A program made the position numbers and the translations under genes. Under the pieces are notes generated by a model, which did no database searches, was not told where the DNA came from, and was given only the letters and a program-made list of their open reading frames with translations. A stretch of 44,941 bases of DNA from Pseudomarimonas arenosa (GTDB taxonomy: Bacteria > Pseudomonadota > Gammaproteobacteria > Xanthomonadales > Xanthomonadaceae): the NCBI RefSeq assembly GCF_014841215.1, contig NZ_JACYTR010000036.1, forward strand, positions 1 to 44,941, written 5' to 3'. Of the stretch, positions 7,483 to 15,532 are shown one piece after another (position 1 is the stretch's first letter; every line of letters starts with the position of its first letter).

Positions 7483-7931
7483 CAAGGCCGCCGTGATACG
7501 TCTCATGGTCCTGCAATAGGCTTTGGTTACTGGGGTTTCTAGAGTGCACGCAACTCTTTGCGATCAGCAAACCGTTAGGGACGAAAGCAGGGATCGGATT
7601 GACGAAATCGGAAGTTTCGACTGACGCTTTGATACGTGCTTGGCGCCTGGGGTCAGGGCGAATCCAGACTACCCTTTCCCCTCAGCCGGATAGTGATTTG
7701 TCGCCGAGCGAATTGTTGCCATTGACCCGAAGACTCGCACTCTTAACATGCTGCTCAATTCGAACTCAGTTGTTTCTTGAGAGGTAGCCGAGAATGCCGG
7801 CGTACCACCCGCTTCCTACCGCCTTATCGAGATCAGCGGTCAGTTGTCGGAGCGCGAAACCCGCGCACCGCAAGTTGTTCGAAGCCGACCTATCAAGCGC
7901 TGGGGCTGCCGCCAAGCCCGATGCCTACCGA

Positions 7932-9431
7932 TCACAAGAAACTGTCAATCTCCAACGCCGTGTTCGCGGGCTGCTCAATCATCGGCATGTGATTGCAAGC
8001 ATCGAGGGCTCGTAGGCGCTGATTCCGCAGTCGCTTCGCCAAGTCCTCAGCAACGCTGAACGGCACCACTCGATCGCGTTGACACCAAAGAACCAAGGTA
8101 GGTACGTCGACCGCGTACGCGGCTTGGCCTGGCACGAAGGCGCCACGCTCTGGAAGCACGATGGAAGGCAGCACCCTACGCTCAAAGGGCAGTTGTTCGA
8201 GATGTACGTCGAGCAGAGCCTGATCAAAGGGCCAAGGGGTCGGCGGCACGCGATCAAACAGCAGAGCGAAACGACGATGCAAACTGCTAAGATCCGCCGC
8301 CTCCAACGGGTTGTCGCCGAGCCGCACAGCACGCGCCAGATCGTTGTCGTACTCAACGCCCAACGAATCCAGCAGCACCAGCGAATCCAACTCCGGCGGC
8401 CCGTTGGCTGACCACACCAGGGCGATACCGCCACCCATGCCGTGTCCAACCAGATCGATCTGCCCGCCCTCGCGCACAGCGGCAACAAACTCCGCAAATC
8501 GCCGGGATTGGGCCGCATAGCCGTAGTCAGAATCATCCTTACGCTCCGACTCGCCCCAGCCAGGCAGATCGGGCGCAATCACCCGATGACTCTTGGCCAA
8601 GTGGCCAATTACACCCAGCCAGTGTTCCTTGCGACTGCCAAAGCTGTGCAGCAATAGCAGCGGCTTTCCAGAACCTGCTTCTAGATACGACCAGGTGTGA
8701 TCGCCTGCGCTAACCTCATGCTTGGCTGCCCCTGCCAGCCAGCTTTGGCGACCGTATTCCAGTTCCAGCGCTATTCTCGGCCGAATCGAAACCGCCGCGA
8801 GCAGCAAGCCCAAGGCGATCAACAACGCCCAGAGGACTGCTCGGGACAGCTGACGAAACAGCGACTTTCTGGCCCGTTCCACATGCTTGACTGCGAACTG
8901 CGACTGCGCGACATGAGGACTCTCTGAGTCGCCACCTGCCGTGATCGCATCAACAGCTTGCCCGGTCGACGACTCACCGTTCGCCAGACCTTTGACGGCG
9001 GCAAGTGCCCGATAGCCCTTGCGCGGCACGGTCTGAATGTAACGCGGCGTTTCCTTGTCATCCTCCATTGCCTTGCGCAACGTCCAGATGACATTGGCGA
9101 TACCGCGATCGCCGACGGCATAGTTGCCCTGCCACACCTGCTCTACCAGGGCAGCACGACTGACCAACTCGCCCGGCTCGCGGGCAAGCACACACAGCAC
9201 CTGCATGCATTGAGAGGTCAGCTTCTGCTGGCGACCATCGGCAAAGCGCAAACAGCAGTGCGCCGGATCGACCTCAATGTCGCCAAACTGAAAAGGGGTA
9301 ACCGCCGGATGATCGGAGCGAATCAATTCAGGGAGGGTCAGCAGGTCGCGGCCTGCCAGTGTACACGCCCTCGGCCCTGAGCCCGTCTTGACTCCCGCCC
9401 AGCCAAGCAGGGGCGAACCGACGCTGCTCAA
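7932..9431 (-). CDS. Membrane-anchored winged-helix regulator fused to a serine-less alpha/beta-hydrolase
   Basis: 499 residues. The start is uncertain; TTG 9431 with AAGG 8 nt upstream is the best candidate. Residues ~45-145 form an OmpR/CadC-type winged helix (QVLCVLAREPGELVSRAALV, then ANVIWTLRKAMEDD, YIQTVPRKGYRALA). A transmembrane helix at ~199-215 puts the rest in the periplasm. Residues ~245-499 are an MhpC-like alpha/beta-hydrolase (PLLLLHSFGSRKEHW, RVIAPDLPGWGES) with the acid D453 (WCQRDRVVPF) and H481 (CNHMPMIEQP), but the nucleophile elbow reads GHGMG: Gly331 replaces Ser. By this the domain is probably a ligand-binding sensor and not an enzyme. Last gene of the DUF1302-DUF1329 operon, which it probably controls. 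Confidence 0.85.
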   Translation of the reverse strand: MSSVGSPLLGWAGVKTGSGPRACTLAGRDLLTLPELIRSDHPAVTPFQFGDIEVDPAHCCLRFADGRQQKLTSQCMQVLCVLAREPGELVSRAALVEQVWQGNYAVGDRGIANVIWTLRKAMEDDKETPRYIQTVPRKGYRALAAVKGLANGESSTGQAVDAITAGGDSESPHVAQSQFAVKHVERARKSLFRQLSRAVLWALLIALGLLLAAVSIRPRIALELEYGRQSWLAGAAKHEVSAGDHTWSYLEAGSGKPLLLLHSFGSRKEHWLGVIGHLAKSHRVIAPDLPGWGESERKDDSDYGYAAQSRRFAEFVAAVREGGQIDLVGHGMGGGIALVWSANGPPELDSLVLLDSLGVEYDNDLARAVRLGDNPLEAADLSSLHRRFALLFDRVPPTPWPFDQALLDVHLEQLPFERRVLPSIVLPERGAFVPGQAAYAVDVPTLVLWCQRDRVVPFSVAEDLAKRLRNQRLRALDACNHMPMIEQPANTALEIDSFL

Positions 9432-9479
9432 TTCGCCCGCCTTAATGCGCCAAATTTGAGTCGCCTGGCGTTCAATTCC

Positions 9480-10841
9480 TCAGCGGATCCCGGAAACCCG
9501 CAGTGACTGCGGTGCGAAGTCGCCAGGTGTGGCTTGAAACTGGAAGTCGACCATCGACTCTTGATTGTCCAAGCCAGACACCAGATAGCGGCCCGAGAGC
9601 AGGTCGTTGTGAATTTCAAGCGTCGACCAGAACGTCGGCACCTCGTAATAGCTGATCGAGGGCGCCTCGGACAGGCGCCACAGACGCCCCTGGCCATCGT
9701 AGTGGTCAACCAGCATGATTTGCCAGCTGTCTTCGTCGAGGTAGAAGGTTCGGCGACTGTTGATGTGACGCTTGCCGGGCATCAGGCTAGCCTCAACCAC
9801 CCAAACGCGGTGCAACTCGTAGCGCTGCAGGTCGGGATTCACGAATCCGGGCTGCAAGATCTGCTCCGCCGTTACCTGATCAGAATGCAGCCTATAGGCG
9901 TTGTACGGAACGTACATCACCCGCTTGCCGAGCAACTTCCAGTCGAACCTATCGAAGGCGCCATTGAACATGTCGGACATGTCATTGGTTCGCAACCCGT
10001 CGGAGGCGGTGCCTGGATTATCGTAGGCAATGTTGGGCGCACGACGTACGCGACGCTGCCCGGGGTTGTAGATCCAGGCCTGACGCGGTTGCGATACCTG
10101 ATCCAAGGTTTCGTGCACCAACAGCACCTGGCCGGCCAACCGAGGCGGCGCCTCAACCGACTGGAAGAAGTAGAACAGCACATTGTTGATGGAATCGATG
10201 GTGCTGCCTGGTTTGTAGTACAGCCCGAGCACCTCCTCGCGCAATCGCACCAGATTGAAGCTTCCGTTTGCGGTCAGCGCGGCTTGATTGTTCCAGCGAG
10301 CCACGCCCACGCCTTTGTACTTTAGCTTGTGGTTCCATATCGCTTCATGACCGGAGCGCGGAACCGGAAAGGGAAATCCCTCAGCGGCACCCACCACGGC
10401 GTCGCCGCCCTCAGCCAGTTGCGCCGTCCGAGCATTCCTCAACGTGTATTCATAGGTACGCTGCGGAAACGCAGCGGAACGCCGAGAGGGGTAGATCGGC
10501 ATCTTGTATCCAGGGTGGCGATCGAACATCGCCAATTGGCCGGCACTCAGCTGATCGCGGTGTTCTGAAAGGTTGGCCCGCGTCAGCACTCGCGTTGGCC
10601 GGTCGCTTGGAAACGGGTCTCGATGATGTTCACCCTGCACGAACCCGGCCGGCGGTTCTGCGACTCCGCCTTCCCAATCGGGAATTCCAAGCGAAGCGTC
10701 ACCGGCGCGCTGAGCACCCACGGGCGTCAGCTCATTGCCGAGTTTCGCCAGCTGAGCGGGATCGGCAGCCGAGTGGGCCACGGCGCAGCCAATCAGTAGG
10801 GTAAACGCAGCCATCAAGCGCGTCTTTGCAAAAGGATTCAT
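9480..10841 (-). CDS. DUF1329 periplasmic protein (LolB/LppX-like fold)
   Basis: 453 residues from ATG 10841 (AGGT at 7 nt); the longer frame to 10880 would overlap the preceding stop. A signal peptide (MNPFAKTRLMAAFTLLIGCAVAHSA) is followed by a mature domain with the family hallmarks: ELTPVGAQRAGDASLGIPDWEGG, the long basic/aromatic middle (RRVRRAPNIAYDNPG) and the closing WRLSEAPSISYYEVPTFWSTLE. DUF1329 proteins travel with DUF1302 barrels and are thought, from fold, to shuttle lipids or hydrophobic ligands through the periplasm (established association; substrate inferred). It sits 28 nt after the DUF1302 stop and 48 nt before the regulator fusion, on the same strand. Full length for the family. 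Confidence 0.9.
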   Translation of the reverse strand: MNPFAKTRLMAAFTLLIGCAVAHSAADPAQLAKLGNELTPVGAQRAGDASLGIPDWEGGVAEPPAGFVQGEHHRDPFPSDRPTRVLTRANLSEHRDQLSAGQLAMFDRHPGYKMPIYPSRRSAAFPQRTYEYTLRNARTAQLAEGGDAVVGAAEGFPFPVPRSGHEAIWNHKLKYKGVGVARWNNQAALTANGSFNLVRLREEVLGLYYKPGSTIDSINNVLFYFFQSVEAPPRLAGQVLLVHETLDQVSQPRQAWIYNPGQRRVRRAPNIAYDNPGTASDGLRTNDMSDMFNGAFDRFDWKLLGKRVMYVPYNAYRLHSDQVTAEQILQPGFVNPDLQRYELHRVWVVEASLMPGKRHINSRRTFYLDEDSWQIMLVDHYDGQGRLWRLSEAPSISYYEVPTFWSTLEIHNDLLSGRYLVSGLDNQESMVDFQFQATPGDFAPQSLRVSGIR

Positions 10842-10869
10842 GCTGTGACCTGCGAATTTGGGCCTGGAC

Positions 10870-12819
10870 TCAGAACGCATACTTGATCGCCAACGAAGCG
10901 AAATCGCGGTCGCTGATCTGATTCAGACCGCCAGCGCCGGAAAAGACGGTGTAGGAGAGATCGACGGACCAACGGTCGAGATAGATGGCTTCGGCGCCAA
11001 GGGTGTAGGACTTTCGGCCTTGCAGAAAGTTGCCGCCGGGCCCCGGGGTAATTCCGTTCACATCGTGATTGAAGGCGAACCGTGGGTTAAGGTTGAAGGC
11101 GCTACCGAACACGTTGTTGTAGCTGGCACGCAGCAGGCCGCGGTAGCCCCAACTGAATGCGGTTGGGAATCCGATGCGCTGCGTGAGTGGATTGCGATAC
11201 ACCCCATCGCTGATATCCGGTCCGCCGCCGGTGTCGGTTCCCTCTCCCTCGTAGCGCAACTCGCTTTGCGAGGGGAGGTCCCAGACTTTTGTGCCGCCGA
11301 ATTCAACCACCAAGGCCAGCTGATCTGCGCCGAGCCAGTTCCCAGGCCCGAAGGCTCGACTCAAGGTCCACTGCAGCTGACTCACTTCATGCTGGCGCCA
11401 ACCGCGAATGTACTGACCCGGAAGAAACTGACCCAACTGGCTGTTAAAACTGAGTTCTGGGATGTGCGGGGCCAGATTGGCTGGACTTAATCCGGCAAAC
11501 AAGAGCTCAACGTCATCCACCTGCAGGGGCATGTCGGGACGATGACTGATCTCGCCTTGCCAAGCCCAACCGCCTGGCAGCGAGGTGTTCCAGCTCAGCC
11601 CGAACAGATCAAGATCTTCCGGATACTCCATGAAGAATCGGCCAGAATTTGCCGCCGCCGAAGTGACGGCCAAGCCGGAAAGCAGCGGGAACCGACTGTG
11701 ATGGCGCAGATAGTAGAAGCCAAACTCGGTGTCAAAGAAATCTTCGGCGTAGTAGCGCAGAGCCAAGCCGTACTGCCCGTCGTCGGGGGCCGCGCGCGAC
11801 GCAGCACGCGGGAATGAGGCAGCGCAACCCGCGCCGATCAGCGTCGCCGCAGTTTGCGGTCCGAAGCGGTCGCTGAGTTCGGCAAATCGGTCACTCTGCA
11901 CCAGGCCATTCGCCCCAGTGAAACAGGTAGCGAAGTAGCGACCGGGATCATTGACGGGCTGCGGAACGCTGCCGAAGCCCAGCATCACATAGGTGCTGCC
12001 GGGTGAGGCGAAGTCGTTGGCACTGAAGTATGTGCCAGCAGCATCGACCTCGATTTCTTCGAATTCCAACAGGTAGGCCAACTCCAGCGACAAGGCGCTG
12101 CTCAAGGACAATGAGGTCCACACGGCGTCGAGCGGCAGGAATGCTTCCTTGACCTCCGCACCGGCAACGCGCAGCGCCGATGGATCAACGGCATTGATCA
12201 CATTGATGCCATTGCGAATGAACGTGCTCTCACCCCAGCTGATGACCTGTCGCCCGACTCGCAAGGTGCCGCTGCCTGAGTCCCCATATTCAAAGTTGTG
12301 GTAGACAAAGGCGTCCAACAGTCGAAACCGCTCCCCGATCAGATTCTTCGCCGAGCGCGTCAAATCGTCACGGCGGGCGTTCTCGACGTCATAAAAATAG
12401 CTGGCTCGCGCGAATGCGCCGCCGTTGTCCCAGTTCAACGCAAGCTCACTGGTGAGCTTGACCGCATTCGAGATCAGATCACCCTGGTTGTATTTCAGGT
12501 TGCCGTCGTCACGATTCACCGAAAACCGGCCACGCGCCGCCACCTGCAGTGCCTGCGCCTCAAGGAAGCGTCCCTGCGCCTGCAAAGCGGCGACCTGAGC
12601 GACCAGGGCGGGATTGAAGTGCGCCTTGCCCAGCAGGTCATCGTCGCGATCTGCCACTCGCCACGAGGCGCCGATGGAAAGTGTCGTATCCAGACTGCCT
12701 TGCACCGCCCCCCAGTCCAGTTCAATGGCGTTAGCGCTCTGAGTCCAAACGGAACCGAGTGCAATGAGAACGCCTGCGGCGAGCTGATGGATGGGGGCGA
12801 GACGAGGACGCTGCAACAT
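10870..12819 (-). CDS. DUF1302 outer-membrane beta-barrel protein
   Basis: 649 residues from ATG 12819, with GGAG 6 nt upstream. Signal peptide (residues ~1-31, ending ANA), then IELDWGAVQGSLDTTLSIGAS and a series of alternating hydrophobic/polar strands. It ends in KYAF, the C-terminal aromatic residue needed for outer-membrane insertion. The conserved GRQVISWGESTFIRNGINVINAVDP segment is diagnostic of DUF1302. Members are large barrels paired with DUF1329 and often with RND-type or regulator genes, and are implicated in uptake or export of hydrophobic compounds (known pairing; role inferred). First gene of the leftward operon; the AT-rich segment upstream (12930-12985) is the likely promoter region. 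Confidence 0.93.
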   Translation of the reverse strand: MLQRPRLAPIHQLAAGVLIALGSVWTQSANAIELDWGAVQGSLDTTLSIGASWRVADRDDDLLGKAHFNPALVAQVAALQAQGRFLEAQALQVAARGRFSVNRDDGNLKYNQGDLISNAVKLTSELALNWDNGGAFARASYFYDVENARRDDLTRSAKNLIGERFRLLDAFVYHNFEYGDSGSGTLRVGRQVISWGESTFIRNGINVINAVDPSALRVAGAEVKEAFLPLDAVWTSLSLSSALSLELAYLLEFEEIEVDAAGTYFSANDFASPGSTYVMLGFGSVPQPVNDPGRYFATCFTGANGLVQSDRFAELSDRFGPQTAATLIGAGCAASFPRAASRAAPDDGQYGLALRYYAEDFFDTEFGFYYLRHHSRFPLLSGLAVTSAAANSGRFFMEYPEDLDLFGLSWNTSLPGGWAWQGEISHRPDMPLQVDDVELLFAGLSPANLAPHIPELSFNSQLGQFLPGQYIRGWRQHEVSQLQWTLSRAFGPGNWLGADQLALVVEFGGTKVWDLPSQSELRYEGEGTDTGGGPDISDGVYRNPLTQRIGFPTAFSWGYRGLLRASYNNVFGSAFNLNPRFAFNHDVNGITPGPGGNFLQGRKSYTLGAEAIYLDRWSVDLSYTVFSGAGGLNQISDRDFASLAIKYAF

Positions 12820-13126
12820 CAATGACTCCGCAAAATGAGGGGTGTAGTTCGGCGCGCGACCGACAGGACCTGGGCACGAAGCGCGGCGATAGGCGCAATC
12901 TCGCAGCGAACATTGCCGTCAGCAACGCCACAAGTGATTGATATGAAACGAAGTGATAAGAAATGAGAGAAAAAGAGCCAGCCGGGGGATCGGCCATCAC
13001 TCTTTCAGCAACCTGATGTCGCGCGCCAAGGTCGGCGCGCTTGATAACTTCCAGGATGGAGGTACTGCAGCGGCCTGTTAGGCGAGCTTTCTGCGCCAGC
13101 CAGCGAACCTGCTTCATCCAGGCACA
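12820..13126. other. Upstream region of the DUF1302 operon
   Basis: About 300 bases with no gene that I can support. 12930-12985 is markedly AT-rich compared with its surroundings and is the likely promoter/leader of the leftward operon; no clear -35/-10 pair can be assigned. Confidence 0.4.
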
Positions 13127-13403
13127 GATGATCACCAAGGACGTTGCCTCCAGTACAAGACGACTAGCCCGGCTATCCGGGCCAGGCCGAGTGGGCTGAC
13201 TTGGGTTGGGACGGCATGCCGTCCCGCGCGTTCGCGCGGCGGCCGCATGAGGGCGAACCGTACCGGGATCGATCTTTCGCGAGCACCTTGTCGCTGAGTC
13301 AGCATCGGTAGAGACTCACGCCACGCCTGCAACTCCTCCCCGGCCTTTCAGCGCCACGTCTTTACCTGCGCAGGCCAGCTGGCCCGGATATATCCGGGCT
13401 AGA
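13127..13403. repeat. Dispersed repeat family B, copy 1 (one terminus missing)
   Basis: 13127-13163 matches 44848-44884 at 31 of 37 positions (GATGATCACC start). Then come a GCCCGG/CCGGGC hairpin (13167-13182), the perfect palindrome GGGACGGCATGCCGTCCC (13208-13225) and CCGCGCG/CGCGCGG (13224-13239). The far end, 13382-13399, is the 18-bp palindrome GCCCGGATATATCCGGGC followed by TAG; its reverse complement resembles the CTAACCCGGATATTT start of copy 2. It thus looks like an inverted-repeat-ended, non-coding mobile element that lost its left end here. No protein is encoded. Confidence 0.6.
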
Positions 13404-13450
13404 TCAGACTGCCCGGAGTCAGAGTCCTCGCGCTCGCGCAGGACCGAACC

Positions 13451-14245
13451 TCAATCATGCGCATCCAGTGCGGCACGGACCGTTGCCACGTAACGTGCAC
13501 TTACACCGATGCGCTCGCCGGTGCTGAGCTCAAGGCTCACACCCTCGGCTTCGCTGGAGTGGACGGCTTGAATGGCCGCGCGACGCACAATGGCCTTGCG
13601 GTGCACGCGCAGAAACTGCTGCGGATCAAGGCGCTCTTCCATCCAGCTCATCGGCGCTCGATGCAACAGGCAGCGATTCTCGCAGTGAAGTTCGACGTAG
13701 TTTCCCGAAGAGCCAATCCAGACGATGTCCTCGATGCTCACCCGCTCAATCTTGCGCACCGATCGCACGCTGATCGACTTGATCCTTGAGGGAGCCTGGC
13801 CTTCATCCTTTGCCTGTTGATCATCAGCCAGATCCTGCACCGCGCCGGCGTACTGCGCGCGCTGTTGCCATTCCAGCAGTTGCTCGGCGCGCTCCAGCGT
13901 CTGCGCCAACCTGCGGTCATCGAACGGCTTCAGCAGATAGTCCAGGGCGCGTGCTTCGAATGCTTCGATGGCAAACGAATCGAACGCAGTGACGAACACG
14001 ATGATCGGTGGATTGGGTCGCCCGGCAAGACTGCGGGCGAAACGCACCCCGTTCTCGCCTGGCATCTGCACATCGACGAACATGAGATCGACCTCGTGCT
14101 CGTCCAAGGCACTTCGGGCCTCGGCAGTGTCGGCAGCTTCTGCCACGACTTGCCATCGATCGAAGGCCTGCATCGCCAAGCGCAGGTTGTCGCGCGCGGG
14201 CTGCTCATCATCGACGATGATCACACGTCGCGGCTCAGTCGTCAT
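13451..14245 (-). CDS. LytTR-type response regulator
   Basis: 264 residues from ATG 14245. Receiver domain at residues ~7-125 with acidic pocket D12/D13, phospho-acceptor D58 (VDLMFVDVQMPGENG), T86 and K106 (DYLLKPFDDRR). A LytTR DNA-binding domain follows (~160-264: SVRKIERVSIEDIVWIGSSG, FLRVHRKAIVRRAAI). Its start overlaps the 3' end of the kinase gene upstream by 11 nt, so the pair is coupled. LytTR regulators usually bind two direct imperfect repeats upstream of a few targets; here the target is unknown. It is separated from the DUF1302 operon by repeat B. Confidence 0.95.
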   Translation of the reverse strand: MTTEPRRVIIVDDEQPARDNLRLAMQAFDRWQVVAEAADTAEARSALDEHEVDLMFVDVQMPGENGVRFARSLAGRPNPPIIVFVTAFDSFAIEAFEARALDYLLKPFDDRRLAQTLERAEQLLEWQQRAQYAGAVQDLADDQQAKDEGQAPSRIKSISVRSVRKIERVSIEDIVWIGSSGNYVELHCENRCLLHRAPMSWMEERLDPQQFLRVHRKAIVRRAAIQAVHSSEAEGVSLELSTGERIGVSARYVATVRAALDAHD

Positions 14246-15392
14246 CGCGGTCCACCAGTTTCAGATTCACTTCGAACGTACGCTCTTCGATCACCGTGGT
14301 TATCTCCGCTCGCCCCTTGTATATCAACCACAGGCGCTCGCGCAGACCGGTGAGCCCGATGCCAAATCCTGGTTGCGTCATCCCGCTCAAGTAGGGATTG
14401 CGCACAGTGATGAACAGCTCTTGATCACGCATTTCAGCCAACAGCTCCACCACACCCGGTTCCCGCATTGGCTCAATGCCATGGCGGATGGCATTCTCAA
14501 CCAAGGGCTGCAACAGCAAAGGCGGACAGGGAAAATTGAGCAGGCTGTCCGACACCGCGATTCTCACTCCCAAACGCTCGCCAAAGCGCAAGCGCTGCAA
14601 TGCCAGATAGCCGTGCAGAAAATCCAGCTCATCCGAAAGTGTCACCCACTCGCGACTGGAAGCGCGCAGGGCGTATCGAAGCAAATCACTCAGCTCAGAA
14701 ATCGCACTCAGTGCGGCAGGCTGATCGGCACGCCGCACCAGGCCAGCGATGGCATTCAAGGCATTGAACATGAAGTGGGGTTCGAGCTGAGCGCGCAGCC
14801 GTTCCAGGCGCTGTTGTTCCAACTGCAGTTTGGCGGTCAGCAGTTCGGACTCCGCCTGCTGGCGCGCGCGCGCGTTCTGTGTGTCGCGCCAAAAGATGAC
14901 CCAGGCCGACACGAAGGCCAATGCACCCGCCATCATGATGAGGTCGTACAGGAGGTAGATGAGGGGCGGTGGCCTTTCGATAACGGCGGCCAGTGAGGGC
15001 AATGGTCGCTCTGCAAACCAGGCCGAGACCATCGCATAGACAACAACCTGGAAGGGGAAGAAGGTCAGCGTGGACAACAGCGCCAACGCAAGCACATGCC
15101 TAGGTCCCACAGCTGATCTGCGGCTCAGCAGCCATTCGTGAGCCGTCCAACTGAACAGCGCCCACAGCCAAAGCGTTGGCAACATTTGCACAAGTGTGGG
15201 CCAGAACTCGACAGCAACACCGGCTCGGCTGGCCGATTCCACTTGAGCCAGACTGAATACCAGGGCCATCACTGCCCAGGCAGCGTGATGCACCAAGGCC
15301 CGCTGCCACCAGCGACCGGCCGGCGCCTGCCCTCCCGCCTGGAGAGCCAGGCGTGCTGCGTCGTCGTTCGGGGTGAGAGAGGTAGTCGCCAA
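14235..15392 (-). CDS. LytS/YpdA-type sensor histidine kinase
   Basis: 385 residues; TTG at 15392 is the only reasonable start in frame, and a start a little downstream is possible. Four transmembrane segments (~34-52, 64-83, 98-123, 142-168) precede a coiled linker and the His_kinase domain: LRAQLEPHFMFNALNAIAGL with H206, then the HATPase with PPLLLQPLVENAIRHGIEP (N box) and QPGFGIGLTGLRERL (G box). It has no recognisable extracytoplasmic sensor loop, so the signal probably acts in the membrane. Partner of the overlapping LytTR regulator. Confidence 0.95.
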   Translation of the reverse strand: MATTSLTPNDDAARLALQAGGQAPAGRWWQRALVHHAAWAVMALVFSLAQVESASRAGVAVEFWPTLVQMLPTLWLWALFSWTAHEWLLSRRSAVGPRHVLALALLSTLTFFPFQVVVYAMVSAWFAERPLPSLAAVIERPPPLIYLLYDLIMMAGALAFVSAWVIFWRDTQNARARQQAESELLTAKLQLEQQRLERLRAQLEPHFMFNALNAIAGLVRRADQPAALSAISELSDLLRYALRASSREWVTLSDELDFLHGYLALQRLRFGERLGVRIAVSDSLLNFPCPPLLLQPLVENAIRHGIEPMREPGVVELLAEMRDQELFITVRNPYLSGMTQPGFGIGLTGLRERLWLIYKGRAEITTVIEERTFEVNLKLVDRDDD

Positions 15393-15532
15393 GTCATTCG
15401 CCCAGGCGGGCGCGTCCAGAGTCAGGAATCGAGGTCAGTGTAGTCTGCCGCCGCGATCGAGGTTGAGCAGGTGGGACGAAACGGGCTGTCGGAGACACGA
15501 ACGCCAGGCGGTTCCTGCTCTGCTCCTACCCA

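Larger units (their letters stand above)
7236..7931. other. ~700-bp intergenic region with two perfect hairpins
   Basis: No convincing gene between the AraC start and the end of the winged-helix/hydrolase gene. It contains the two perfect inverted repeats listed separately and presumably the AraC promoter. Short open frames on the plus strand (for example near 7600-8060) have no homology that I recognise and overlap the next gene. Confidence 0.5.

Noticed and set aside
12731-13332. Two minus-strand open frames around the DUF1302 upstream region and repeat B
   Set aside because: They run through hairpin-rich repeat sequence or the DUF1302 signal region, with no ribosome-binding site and no family.
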